Shown: piece after piece, positions 37,901-52,900 of the stretch | Layout: each line of letters opens with the position of its first letter | Position numbering within the stretch: the first letter of the stretch is position 1 | DNA from: Lottia gigantea | Taxonomy: Eukaryota > Mollusca > Gastropoda > Lottiidae | Assembly: GCF_000327385.1 (NCBI RefSeq) | Contig: NW_008709889.1 | Location: forward strand, 342,306-406,305 | Length of the DNA stretch: 64,000 nt | Reading direction: 5' to 3' | Notes under the pieces: generated by a model | Told to the model about the DNA's origin: nothing | The model's input: the letters and a program-made list of their open reading frames with translations, nothing else | Databases searched by the model: none | Position numbers and translations under genes: made by a program

Positions 37901-40900
37901 ATTCAAAATGGCTATGAACAACGTAGATTTGTAACATCTCTAACAAAAAGAGACTTTGTGTTAAGTAATATCATCATGAGTTTTAGCTGCATGATGAGTT
38001 TGTTTGAAGACTAAAGAGGAACTAGCTGAGCTGCCTGACTCCAGAGGCTGTCGTCTGAGCAACATTCTCACTACTTCAACCAATTCTGTACGTAAACGAA
38101 AAAAAACATTCAGACTGCATCTGCTGCACATAATTCCGAAGAGTAAACAGCGTACAGACACGGTTAGTCTTGCCGTGTTCTTCAAGTTCATCTTCTAAAA
38201 TTGCATCATTCACGGTTACCATAACACGTTTCTATTGGTTGGTGACTTTTTCTACCTCAGCTGGCAGCTTAGATGTCTGCACTTGGCGAATTTTTTCCCT
38301 CTTGAGGCAAGATAGATATTTTCCCCACAGCCTCTCAAGGAAGAAATCTCACTAAAAATTCAAAACAGACAGGGGAAACACCTCAGTTCCCAACGTCTTG
38401 AGGCAGACAGCTCATTTCGTTCGTCTGATGATCATTATATATATGAGTCAATATATTCTTAAAACCTAAATACTGAATTACCTGTAAACAAAATATATTA
38501 CTGAAATAAAATTAAATAGTATTAACCAACATGTAAATAATACAGATATAAATTTAACATTAGATATCAAGGACTAGAAAGCACAAGGACACTTCAATTT
38601 AAACATACACAGGTAGGTATGATCAGATCGACAAGGGCATTGATATATATCACTCCAAAAAAATATATGATCATTTAAGAACCTTACCTGATTCTTTTGT
38701 AGATTTTTTCTTATCTTTATCAGAAAAAAAATTTGGAAGTTTTGGTCGGAAATGTTTCACTTGCTTTCTTCTAAAAATGAGAATTTATTTCCATTAGGAT
38801 TGGCCCAATGGTCAATGGTCAAACTGCACTCCTGTATCTAATATCGCACAAAATTTATCAACATTCAATTTTGAAAATAAATTGATAAAAAAAAAGTATG
38901 CTAGTGACTCGACAAACCAAAGTTAGTTGCATATCTATTGCATAAAAATACAAAAATGATATACCAGCTATCCTAAACGATTTAAATACCATTTGAACTG
39001 TGATCCTATGTTAGAAGCCTGATGTTCCTATAGTTATACCAGTATTACTAGATATTTACCTCGTATCCCTTACAGTAACAGTCACTTCAGACTTATCTAA
39101 ATAATCTCTTATATCAAACTGTACTGGTGGCTCATCTCTAAATATAGAATAAAACAGATACATCAGTCTCAAATCACTAAGAATCTAAAAATTGCTAAGA
39201 GTACATAAAGACAATTTAAAAATTTGAGAGAAGGCAAATCAAGCTAAGAATAAAGGCAAATCAAGCTAAGAGTAAAGGCAAATCAAGCTAAGAATAAAGG
39301 CAAAACAAACTAAGAATAAAGGCAACACAAGCTTAGGATTAAGGCAACACGAGCATGAAAACTCTGGCCTTATATGTTTCCTCAGACAAAAATCATGGAT
39401 GTCAGCCCTGAAAGCTCAGTCTTAATAACAAAGAAGGGAAAAGCATACTCATTGACTGAATTTCTATAAGTAAACATTAGGGAAACTTAAAGTACTCACG
39501 GTTCATAATCATCAGAAAAACCAACATCTGAGTAGCTATCAAGACTGGGAGAATAGTAGGTGAACTGATCAGATAGGGTACTAGGTGAAGACATATATTC
39601 TATAACAGTATCATCCTCAACTGGCGTGATACTAGTAGGTCTTGTCTTCTCTTCATACCCAGACACTCGACTCACATTAGGAGCACGTGTTGCTAAATTT
39701 GTTACAGATTCCACTATAGGTGCAGCTGCTTCAACTGAATAAGGTAACACAACACAAATCCAAAAGCAGTATCTATAGAACAATGTTCAATTTACACAAA
39801 ATATGACAAATTAACAAAAAGCACTTAAAAAATCAATAAAATTTGCACTTGTGTCTTTAAGAAATAATTTGAGCATTGAATGATGTTTCTGGTTCATTCT
39901 TCGAAATCATTGAAAACACTTTTTAATCAATTTAATGCCCTAGAAATTCCTATATTAAGGCTACTGATTTATTCTATTATTAATGATGTTTATGTCAAAA
40001 GATTTCTGGGAATAAATAAAGAACTTACCTTCAACAGATTGATCAGCAGCAAGGGGTAAAGATGGTAGAGGTGGAACCTCCAACCATTCTTCAGCTAGTG
40101 AGTTTACTCTGTCAGTAGCATTACGCCTTAGATCTTCTAACTTGTCCAAATCATCTTCTTCTTCAAAATTCATCAGTTCACTGGCCCTGGATCCAGCGTT
40201 TTTTAATTTAGCTTTGATACTCCATCTACGAATCAATGAATCCTTGCGTGTCTTTTTCTCCATTTTCTTTCTCTGCAGAAGACAAAACCTTAGAATCATA
40301 AAAGACATTTTGCTGTCTTCATTTTTGAATCGTTTCACTGGCTTGCTCTGGTTCAGAAAAAAAAACCAGGCAGAAATAGCGATGGCCATCGTAATACACC
40401 CACAATTGTAATGGTAGCCAAGAGCTATCAGTAAATTAAACATTCTGATAGTAACATTTTCATACCACAAGAGCTTTAATCACAGCCTTTTTCTCTGTTT
40501 TTTTTTTATTTTCGATTTGGTTTATCCTAGGGTGATAATAAACAAATTTCACACAAGTCTTGTCTAAATCAGTCAAGAATTTTATCTTCTGAGGTGTTTA
40601 CAAGCTCAGGAGAACAATATTCAACATGTTTTTAAGAACCCATATCAAATATTTTTCCATTTTTGCTTTTTAATAAGTTTCGTCCTTGGCTGATTCCACC
40701 AAGATTCTTTTAAATCTGTGGAGAATTGTGACTAGAATGAGATTTCAAGAACAAGCCCAACAGCTCATATTACATATTTTTTAGATTTTTTTGAATATCT
40801 TTAGGGTGCATCAATGGGAAATAATAAACAATTTCAAGCTTTGTCTAAATCTGTTAAATATTCGGCCATCTAGAGTGTTTACGAGCTAAAAATTGAACGC

Positions 40901-43900
40901 ATTTTCAAGAGCAAGGGCAAAAACTCATATCAAATATTTTTCTTTTTGTCTGATTTTCAATTGGGTTCATTCTCAAGATATAATAATCATTGACAACAAA
41001 CTTTATCAAAATCCATCAAGAAACCAGCTCTCTAAGTGTCCACAACAATTGTGAATAGACAGACAGACGGAGAAACAGACAGGGGTCACGACTATATAAG
41101 CCCACATTAATGTGTAGGAGTAGAAAAATAGCCTAAGCATAAGTTTGATCATGAGAATTAAAGAACATCAAATTCATTTTCATGTCACATTCTGCATATT
41201 GAACTAAATAGATTAAACAGGAAGTACCTCATTATCATAGACACCAGCAACTGAAGACTCTACCCAATCTGTGATCCTAGCAGAATCTACCTCTTCTGTT
41301 TCACCATGCAGTTTCTTCCTTAATAACTCTAGAGCTTCTTTCTACAACAACAAAAATATTGATTTATTTACAACAAACTATAGGCAAATATTAAGAAAAG
41401 ATTTAAATTATCAAGCCTTTTGCTACACAAATCTTTGAATGTAAAAATTCATAATAAAACTAATATGCTGAAAGTCACTCTTTGCAAGTGTAGATGTTAA
41501 AACTGATCCTTTGCATGAAATTTTACGCTATAAGTGGTCAGAATTAGGATCATTTCAAATCATACATGAAGATGTATGTAAATTTAACATCATCAAAGAA
41601 ATTTACCTCTGTTTTACAGGAGTCTAAAGATTTGATTATACCTAGATCAACCATTAATTGTCTTAAACCATCTTTACAATTGACACCAGCTAGAGTGTTT
41701 ACTAGTAACATAGCTTCAGTCTGGAGATCTGGCTGTAATCATAACATTCAAAATACTACAAATGTCAGAGGGAAAGAAACGTAATCTAAAATTGGTCAAG
41801 ATCAGAGAAGATCAATATTCCATTTCCATATCAAAAGATCCAGAAAAGAAACTAATAAAAAGAATTAATTCAGTACAAATTGATACTATTGTTTATAATA
41901 TCAACTTACAAATATATTAGTTAGATATTTCCACTACAACCTGATAATGTGGATAGAAAAAATAAAACAGACAAATTCAGATAGAAGCCACAAATTGATG
42001 GAGATACTTACATTGTCACTAAGTAATATTGGTAGGACAGCTGTCATCAATTGAGGGTTGCGCAGTTCAAGAACTCTTATCAACTCTAAAGTTGTTTTTA
42101 CTATCTCTGGATTATCACTCTTTAGATTTTCAAGTAATATAGATTGTAGCATATCACCATACTTATTAGATAAACCCATTGAACTAAAATTATAAACAAA
42201 AATTAGTTGTCTTAATGCATTAAATTGGAAAAATAAAATAAAACTAAGATTTCGTCAATATATACATACCAAATTTCATCAAATCACCTAGAAATTGCAG
42301 TCTTGTGAAATGTGAACAGATAAACAGTCTTTACAGTAAAAAAATATCCTCTTTTCCATGTATGGAAATAAAGATCTTGATTTGATTGACTCAAATATTT
42401 TTAGAAAACATAAAGAACTATTTTACTAATAAGTTAACTCACTGATAAATTTCTTTTAAAACCTTGCTAGCATGAGCAACAATTTCTGCATCAGGTGAAG
42501 CTAACAGATTGATCAGTGTGGTTAAAATAGCATCAGTATCACGTTCACACTCTGGAAACCAAGGCTGGTTCAATAGTTCTAATAGTGCAGCAGGTATAGA
42601 GTCATCTACTTCCTTAATTGATGCCACTGATTCCATTGAAGCCTTGGTCTAAAGGTCACAAATACAATATTCCTGATAATCCTAGTTCACATCTAAAGTG
42701 CTAATGACATTGGCATTCCAGGATTCTCCCGCGAATTCAACCCCGTAAAATTCATTTAGTTCAATTCTATAATTCCTTGCCATACTGATCTGCCAATTTA
42801 CAGTTAATTCAAACTGCAGCCTTATTTAAAAAACACAGAAATTGTTTGTAATATCTACACGTACCTCATCTGCTTCATTGAAAGTTTCCATCATGGTAGT
42901 AGGACTGATAACTGTTTCTTCTTCTTTAACCACCTGGATTTTCTTCTTGTGGACATCCAGGTCTAAATTGGGTCTTTTAATATCATGTTTCCTCACTTCA
43001 ACTAAAATTATATCAGCTAAAATCATGTGGATTCAAGTTTACAAATAATAATCCTTTCATATTGTGAGTGTCTGCATTAAACCAAAGATCAGTTCAATTT
43101 TTGAGTTGATATTTCAATTCATACAAAAACAATAGGCAAAGTGAGATTTTGATAAAAATGTGATAAAAATTAAATTTGACTCTACCTTTCTTCTGTTTTT
43201 CTTTTTGTTTTTTAACTTTTGTCTTTTTAACAGGTTTGATAGGTGCTGACTCTACTACTGGGATCTCAACCAATTTCTCTTCACTTTTCTGTTTTTCAAC
43301 TTCTTCTATTTTTGGACTTACTGGTTCCTTGACAATCTAAATAAAACAGAAAATGCTTGATCATCTAGTACTAGAGAGATAGATATTTTTTCCTTTTAGA
43401 CATCGTGCACTATAATTCTTTATATATTTTTTTTTAATTGACACTAAATCCAATTACAAAAATTGACTTGTAACTACTGTACCTTAAATCGCTGTGATGG
43501 CATCTTAGGAATAATTTCTGGTTCCTCTTTCTTATCAAACCAACCATCTGGTAAAAATCTTGGATCATGTTCTGGTGCCTGAAATAAAATTTGTAATTAT
43601 ATACCTAATTGATAAAATAGTAAAGAGCTCAAAGGAATAATGAGAGATAAAATGATCTTGATATATATGACGCATGAAAGATGAAATCTATTCAGAAAAG
43701 GAAAGGGTTTAGGCCCCTTGCAATTGATTTACAACATAGGGTATAAGAACCAACTAAAAAGAAAATAGAAGCCTCTTGTCAACTTTAGGTCAAAAGTTTG
43801 GGAATAAAAGTTTCAGATTAAAATAATAAGGAATAAAAGAAGTTAAGGAAACAATTAAACATTTTATTTACCGATTTGAGTCGCCATGGTGATTTGGATG

Positions 43901-46900
43901 GAGGGGGTTCAACCATAAAGTTCAATTTTTTCCTTATAACAGAATTAGGTATGAATCCTGAAAACATATAACAGGTGAACAGGTGAAGTGTCTTTAACAT
44001 TGAGTGTTAATTCTTTCAAAACAGCCACTACCATGGCAACATTGTTATAAGAATAATTAAGATGGCAAATATAAAAAGGAAACTTTTAGTGGAATTGCCT
44101 CTGTCAGTGTCAGTGTCAATTTCATTTTCTTTATTCAAATCAGTGAATCATTGAAGCTTTACACTGAATATTAGTTTCAATCTTGGTACTAGATTAGTTG
44201 CTTTCAAGGGATGTTACACAACAAATCACTAACCATCAGGTGCTATAATTGGATCCTTTTTTAATAATTCACGTTCCCATGGCATTAATTCCATTATGAT
44301 GTCATCAAAGACATCAGCAAGTTCTTCTGGTGTTGCTGGTTTTCCTGGGAAAAATCAACATCAACAAATCATGAGAAATTTTTCATAAAAAAAATGAAAA
44401 GTGAGCACATCCTATAAAATATTAACACTGATCTGTATTAAATCTGGTAGAAAAATCCAAAAACAAAAAAATATCTTATCAATCGACATTATCTAAAAGC
44501 TGGTACTATGATAGCATCCTGATTATATATACAAAATTTAATACAGCAGTAAGTTTTTATAAAAACCTTACAGTTCCTATAAGAAAATTGGTTAGTTTAA
44601 TTGTCAAGCTGCACCCAATTTGACTTAACATACATGTTTGCTTAGTTTATGGATATAAAAGTGTTCACCATCATAAGACTACATTAATAATGATTTATTT
44701 ATTAAGTTGAGAAGTAATATTAATATAATAATAATGTAATATCAGTGATAATAAATACTATAATAATTATCAAGTTTGTTTAATCAGTGAATATGTAAAT
44801 CAATAAAGGTAAGGACAGGAAATGATTTCATAGTTAAGTCTGAGAGAACTATGGGTGTTCTTTGATAAGGTAATGTGTCAATTTCAGTAATAAAAATAAA
44901 CCACAAACTTAAAAGATTTAGATTATGATGGTAAATAGATCTCTCTCTCTCGGAACACCTGAAGCCACTCTGCAACTTGGATGATCCTCATTCCTTTCAG
45001 AGAGTTCAAAGAGCTTAAAGGGGCAGTTTGCAAGATGTTAATTATCAAAAACATTGTCAACTATACCTGAATATATTTCTAATTTATATATCAATGTATC
45101 CACTTAATCAAATTGAATTTGCTTTAAAAGGGTTTATTAAAAACGGAGAGAACTACTTGTTATTTAAGCACCTTTTAGTGATTTGCTTATTCGTTCAAAC
45201 CTTCAGAGTAAGTAGGAGACATATTTCACTACAATTAGGCGTTTATGTAAACGTTTGAAATAGTTTTTGTTTAAAGAAATTTACGACTTGATTTTTTTAG
45301 TTTAAATTTTCAGATACCTTTCACATTTCTCTAAATTTTGGTGTATAGTTTTCATAAATTTTCAACAAAAAAAACCCAAGAATTCGTTAATTTGTTAATT
45401 TTATAGTTATTATTTTTATTATTTTTACCAATAGTTCAATCACAATATGTTAGAGGCAAACATCATTGAAAAAAAAAAACAAACCAAGATCATTTTAGTG
45501 ACCTCAATAAATATACATACCTTTCTCCTGAGAATCTGTTTTATCAAATATTATTGTTTCTATTAATAGATCTTCTGCTGTCAAACGACCTCCAACCTCT
45601 TCAGCTATCAGTGGACTGTGGCGGTAACCAGGTGATAATTGTTTAAAGGATGAGGCTAAAACAAATTCATCTAATCATTATGGGTTACAGATTTAGATAG
45701 ACTGAACTGATGCTCGGTATGGCATTCTTTTTTTACCTTATAAACTTGAGAGATGACTTGTAATAGTTGTAGTTTGCTCTGACACTGATCATTTATATAC
45801 AAACTCATAAGATTAAGAGTTTCAGTTCTGTATCAATTATCAGACCACTTTTACAACTGAGCCTCAATATCACCTAAATATCACACGGTGAATTCACTTC
45901 TTGGTGGATAAGGTACAAAACTAATCATGAAGACATCAATATATCTTTAATATAAATGTGTAGACCTACCTTTGGTTGATGATAATTTCAATGATTGTCT
46001 TCGAATTCTTTCAACCTGAGCATCCTCAGCAATGGTAAGATTCAAAGCTCTTGCATAACCTAAAAATAGAAGCAATCATTAGATACCTATGCATATCTGG
46101 GGAAAATTGAAAATAAATGCATAGTATAAATCATAGAACAATGAGACATAGTTCACAATCACTCATACAAAATCTGACAAATTTACTAAATAAATTTAAG
46201 TTTAAGAATGATATATCTAATCTAAAATATGTGTCTGACAAAGAACAAAAACTCAAATGAAAACATTTTCAGGAAATGACTGCTTGTTCTCATCAGACAT
46301 CTGAATCTGCTGATAATAATGCCATCTAGAGAATTGTCATCAGCAACAAATTTATAACATAAAGAAGAGTTACAATATTTAATTCAAAGTGAATTTGTTA
46401 ATAAGTTCATAAAACAATGCATAAGGTTTTGTTATATTTCTAAAAAATAGCAATAGCCACGCTCTCAATTGCCAAGTTGTTCAGGAGGTTGACAAGAGCT
46501 ATCAGTAAATTAAATATGAAGATCTTGGTATTTGTTTCATCCCCAAGTGATAACAAACATGCACACCAAATTTTATCATAATCCATCAAGAAACCAGCTC
46601 TCTATCATGTCCACAACAAATTTTCAAGAACAAGGGCAATAACTCATACAAAATATTTTTGTTTTGTTTGATTTTCAAAAGGTTCATCCTTGGTTGTTAC
46701 AAACACACACACAAAATTTTGGTCAAAATCCATCAACCAGCTCCCTATTGTGTCGAAAGACAGGCAGACAGACAGACAGACAGACAGAGAAATGTATCCT
46801 CTTTTCTGGTCCAAAACAAATCCTTCACAATTGGTTCAATACAAAAGTCCATAAACATGAAAGTCGTTATACCTCAGTTGGTAATAGTTTAATCTGTAAG

Positions 46901-49900
46901 ACTTGTATTTCTGACTGGCATTTTAATTTCCAATCTCCAGTCTGAATTACCTGATAGCAGCTAGAGAATAATCAATATACTGGTAATAGAATTCTAGCCA
47001 TATCTCAGTTTGAAATATAACAAATTAACCCTGCTTCCTTTCCAATTATATACAATAGTAATTCACAATTTATTCATTTATATTTCTATATGGGCACTTT
47101 TATTTTACTAAATAAACCTTAGTTATTTGTTAACTGTAATGCCAAGCTCAAGTCTATATACCTTCTTTTATAATTTAAAATTCAAATCTCACTAATGTTT
47201 TCTCATTTGCATTTACAGTTCTGATGACTCAATTATGGAGTTACATAGAATTTTCAATAAAATACTCTTCAAAATTAAATATACTCTTTGAGATTAAGAC
47301 TTGTTCTTATGTTTTTTTTTTGTTTCTCCCAATATATAGACAATCATTAATTCATTCCTTTATTTCTCCGATAGAATTATTATTTATTCATTCCTATAGT
47401 TTTCCTTCTTTAACCTCTTCGGACAATAATCATTTGATTTTAACAGTAATTCTAAATCAAAAGTAAGCCTACAGTGTTGGTGTAAAAGGTGTGAAATGTA
47501 TTTGGTAACAATGGTAACAAGAAATAAATAATTAATTTAATCTGAATATAAAATTAGCTGGTAGCGTGTAAATTGTTTTAGGTTAATATAACTCTTTGAT
47601 CTCTCAGTTTTGTATGTATCATATTCTTGGCAACTATAGTTTGTGCTATAGAGCAATATATCATCATTGCCTTGTCTAGATCAAATATGCCTCTCAAAAG
47701 GCAAAATAAAATTGTTTACAGTCAATCCAGCATGTATGTTAGTTTCCCATCAATAACCCCAGCATGTATCTAAATCTCCCAGTCTCCCATCATATATCCA
47801 AGTATCCCAGCATGTATCTAAGTCTCCCATTATATATCTAAATCTCCCATCATATATCTAAATCTTCCATCATATATCTAAATCTCCCATCATATATCTA
47901 AATCTTCCATCATATATCTAAATCTCCCATCATATATCTAAATATCCCATAATAATTAATATATCTAAATCTCCCATCATATATATAAGTCTTCCAGTAT
48001 CCCAGCATGTATCTAAGTCTCCCAGCATATATCTAAATATCCAAGCATGTATCTAAGTCTCCCAGCATATATCTAAGTCTCCCAGCATATATCTAAGTCT
48101 CCCAGCATACATCTAAATATCCCAGCATGTATCTAAGTCTCCCATCATATATCTAAGTCTTCCAGTATCCCAGCATATATCTAAGTCTCCCAGCATATAT
48201 CTAAATCTCCCATCATATATTTAAGTCTTCCAGTATCCCAGCATGTATCTAAGTATCCCAGCATATATCTAAATATCCCAGCATGTATCTAAGTATCCCA
48301 GCATATATCTAAGTCTCCCAGCATATATCTAAATCTCCCATCATATATTTAAGTCTTCCAGTATCCCAGCATGTATCTAAGTATCCCAGCATATATCTAA
48401 ATATCCCAGCATGTATCTAAGTATCCCAGCATATATCTAAATATCCCAGCATGTATCTAAGTCTCCCATCATATATCTAAGTCTTCCAGTATCCCAGCAT
48501 ATATCTAAGTCTCCCAGCATACATCTAAATATCCCAGCATGTATCTAAGTCTCCCATCATATATCTAAGTCTTCCAGTATCCTAGCATATATCTAAGTCT
48601 CCCAGCATGTATCTAAGTCTCCCATCATATATCTAAGTCTCCCATCACATATCTAAATCTCCCAGCATGTATCTAAATATCACATCATATATCTAAATCT
48701 CCCATCATATATCTAAGTCTTCCAGTCTCCCATCAATAACCTATGTCTCCCATCATACATCTAAGTACCCCATCATATTTCTTAGGCAGACATCTATGAA
48801 TATGCGTTGGTAAATTCAGTTATTAATAAGATAACAGTGTTAATCAACAGTGTTAATCAACGCTGTATAAAACACGCCTCTTATATAACAATAACATGAC
48901 AATAATACATCTACAGGGCCATTATTCAATAAGATCATTAATTGATCATATTTGATTACGTTGTCAATACAATCAATGATGACGGTTGGCTTTGAATTAA
49001 TAATTAACATTTCACAATCACAAGTCAGTAAACAACCACAGTATCAGGTTTTTTATTTTAATTATTTATACACTTATTCAGGTCATTTACACCACATCCC
49101 TTTATCAAAACATAGATTGGACAATGATTCAGAACTCATCCAAGATCTCATCCAAGATCTCATCCATCTGAGAATTGGTTGGCTACCAATTTAGATTAAA
49201 ATCCCCCAACAGACAGCAATATGCCTAATTTACCTATCAAAATCTGAGTTTCATTCCATTGACAATTCAAATATAGGCTTTAATTATTCACTGACAAGTT
49301 GATAGAAATAGACTACATATTGATATAAGATCTAATGATTCACATGTTTTGATTATTAATTATTCAGCCCTAACAACCTTCAATCATTTACATAGAAACA
49401 ATCTTTACTTTCTGTTTGTTATCAGGGATGTGTTTTTTAATATTGATATTAATCATACCAGTTTACGTAATTAGTTTTACCTTTACTTCATAAAATTGTT
49501 TATCAAACAAGTTCAATAATACTGTTTACTGAACCTTTAGGTTATGGTAATTACATTGAAATTTAATGGCCACATATGACCTTTAATATTTTAGAGATTT
49601 AACCTCTCACGATCATCTAGATCGAAACATATGTCTCTATTCAAGCCTCTAATAGCTATTTGGACAGATGCCGGTTGGTGTAAAGAGAGAAAATATAGGC
49701 CCTGTTAAATGAGGATTTTTCTCATCTTCACAGGTGCAGGGTTTTTAAACCTATTTAGGTACCTCAGATCTGCAACACCCAGGTATATTTTAAAAAATGA
49801 ATATTTTTGTAGTTAAGTCATATCATTATATTTTCAATACACCTTTTATTTCCATTTGGGCATCTTCAGAGGTGTGGAAAATCCCCATTTAACAGGGCTT

Positions 49901-52900
49901 TTTTCTGACTCTACTCCAGCTGACAACTGTCAAAATATCCATCTGAGGCTGGAATAGAGGCAGATGTTTCAGACTAATAACCATCTTGAATCAAATGCTC
50001 TAAAATTCAAGTCTTTTTCCTAATTAAATCAATGAGGTAAAAATCTACTATCAGTATAATAGATCTAGTAGCCCAGAAATTGAACAAACTTTAAAATAAT
50101 TGGCTTCAACAATTAGCAACAACAATTTGACATCACTAATTGAATCAAAGGATTAATACAAAAAACTATGGTAGTAAAACTTAGAAGATAACTATAACTT
50201 ATTGTAACATTCACTAAACATTTCTTAAAGTGATATCTCATCAATATATACATGCATACCAAGATTCATTAAGATCGGATGAAAACTGTAGTCTCTATCA
50301 TGCCTACAAGGCAAATTTGACGCGATTTTACTAAGTCAAGGGCAATAACTCTGAAACCGTTCATCCGATTATTACCAGTTTCGAACATTTCCATGTGGGC
50401 GTATAAAAATGATTAGAGGATTATATCACTTTATTTCAAGAATAGAGAATATTATAGACTAGTACTGTACTCACCATATCGAATATTAGATACACGCCGT
50501 GCCTGTGATGTTGGTCGGCTGAGATCACCTAGAGGTCGTTCTGTAGGTGTTATTAATATATCATTTAGATTTACTGAACTAGGTATCTTCTCTAAAACAT
50601 GGAGTACTTGTTCAGAATCAGCCTTATTTTTTACATGCTTTTTAAAAGCATGTCGTGTAAAAATATCTGTTGGGAAGGTAGGCAGATTTTTGGGATCAAA
50701 CCTACAAAAACCATCATCAATAGTTTTGTCTTTGGTTTAACAGCTACATATAATTTGCTGTGCTAATTAAATTTGAAAGTTTAAGAAGTGTCTGACAGAG
50801 AAAAATTCGAAGACAATACATGTATACTAATTTGTTCTATTATGATCACGGATTATAATGTTATTACTATGTTAAAGTTCAAAGCTAATCTAATTGCAGA
50901 AAAACCAGAAGTTCATTTTCCTTGAACTGAAAAGTGATACGGGTTGTTTAGCAGTTGTAAAGTTGTTTTTAGAGATGTTGTTTAATGCAGTGTGTTTTTG
51001 AGAGACTTACCAAGGTTTAGCATCATGATTATATGATATAGGTTTCTCTCTTTTATCATCCTATATAGATAGAACAGAAAGGAAAAGAAAAAATAAAAAG
51101 AATGAAGAAAAGAAAGAGAGAGAGAGAGAAGAAACCCTTCTTTCACTTATTCCAGGTTAACAGATACAAAAGGAAAGAGAAAGAAGATAGAGAAAGAAAT
51201 TAAATTTCACATACTATGAGAATGAGCTATAAATGGATGATTAAAGAATCAATGTCTATTTAAAAACATACTTGCCTCAAATTCCATTGTTTTAATTTCC
51301 TCAAGTTGTTTGTACATCATATAGTTAGCTATACTTACAGCCCTAAAATATAATAATGTCACTCATAAAAATAACAATACCACACAATGGCACTGATAAA
51401 ATAACAACACTCATGAAGTAACAATAACATCTGAAGTAACAATAACTCAGAAAATAACAATTACACCAATAAAGTAACAATAACACATGAAGTAAAAATA
51501 ACTCAGAAAATAACAATTACAACAATAAAGTAACAATAACATCTGAAGTAACAATAACTCAGAAAATAACAATTACACCAATAAAGTAACAATAACATCT
51601 GAAGTAACAATAACTCAGAAAATAACAATTACACCAATAAAGTAACAATAACACATGAAGTAAAAATAACTCAGAAAATAACAATTACAACAATAAAGTA
51701 ACAATAACATCTGAAGTAAAAATAACTCAGAAAATAACAATTACACCAATAAAGTAACAATAACATCTGAAGTAACAATAACTCAGAAAATAACAATTAC
51801 ACCAATAAAGTAACAATAACACATGAAGTAAAAATAACTCAGAAAATAACAATTACAACAATAAAGTAACAATAACATCTGAAGTAACAATAACTCAGAA
51901 AATAACAATTACACCAATAAAGTAACAATAACATCTGAAGTAACAATAACTCAGAAAATAACAATTACACCAATAAAGTAACAATAACACATGAAGTAAA
52001 AATAACTCAGAAAATAACAATTACAACAATAAAGTAACAATAACGCCTGAAGTAACAATAACTCAGAAAATAACAATTACACCAATAAAGTAACAATAAC
52101 ATCTGAAGTAACAATAACTCAGAAAATAACAATTACACCAATAAAGTAACAATAACACCTGAAGTAACAATTACTCAGAAAATAACAATTACACCAATAA
52201 AGTAATGATAACACCTTAAGTAACAATAACACCTCTGAATCTACATGGGTGTAGAAGGGACTAAATTGAAGCTTCATTCCACTGTTTAATTACCTTTGCA
52301 AACTTAACAAATTTTACAATTACATAAATGGCATTTTCAAACAACTAAATGGTGAATTGACAATTCGTTTCTTCAAAAGATTCTGTATATCTGAGATGTT
52401 CACTTCGAGAACTTCTGAACATTCTAAACAATATCTTTAACATCTAATAGAAAATAAATCTCTACTCACACTAAATTAGTTTGAAAGCCAATGATGATAT
52501 CACCACGCATATTAGCAAAACACATACCATAGACTGGGTATTGAAAATCTAATTCTCTTATCAGTTCATTATCACTGTCCCATATCTAAATAGAAAATAT
52601 ATCATAACTCTTTTATTATACCACATTCCATTAGGACTGTTCCTTTGGCTGCATTTACAATCCACGTTTGACTAAACCTCAGTGACTGTAAAAGGGCATT
52701 AGAATAGATTATCAAAATAAAACATGTTAAACACTTACTTTAACTAAGCCATCTCTACTAGCAGTACAAAATAAACCCATGACAGCATTCATATCTAAAG
52801 CTGTTATCTAGATTGGAAACAGAAGCAACTTTAAAATATAAGCTTATGACCAAATGTAAAATAATCTTTGGAGACAAATAACAATTAGTGATGAAGCAAT

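Noticed and set aside
39961-40028. Extension of exon 37 into the following intron
   Set aside because: A canonical GTAAGT donor at 40023-40028 joins in phase to exon 38.
45028-45258. 76-codon plus-strand frame
   Set aside because: Falls inside a dispersed repeat in an intron and has no recognisable product.
47735-48790. Regular ~20-bp repeats resembling a CRISPR array
   Set aside because: Units are directly adjacent with no unique spacers, in a eukaryotic intron; this is a minisatellite.
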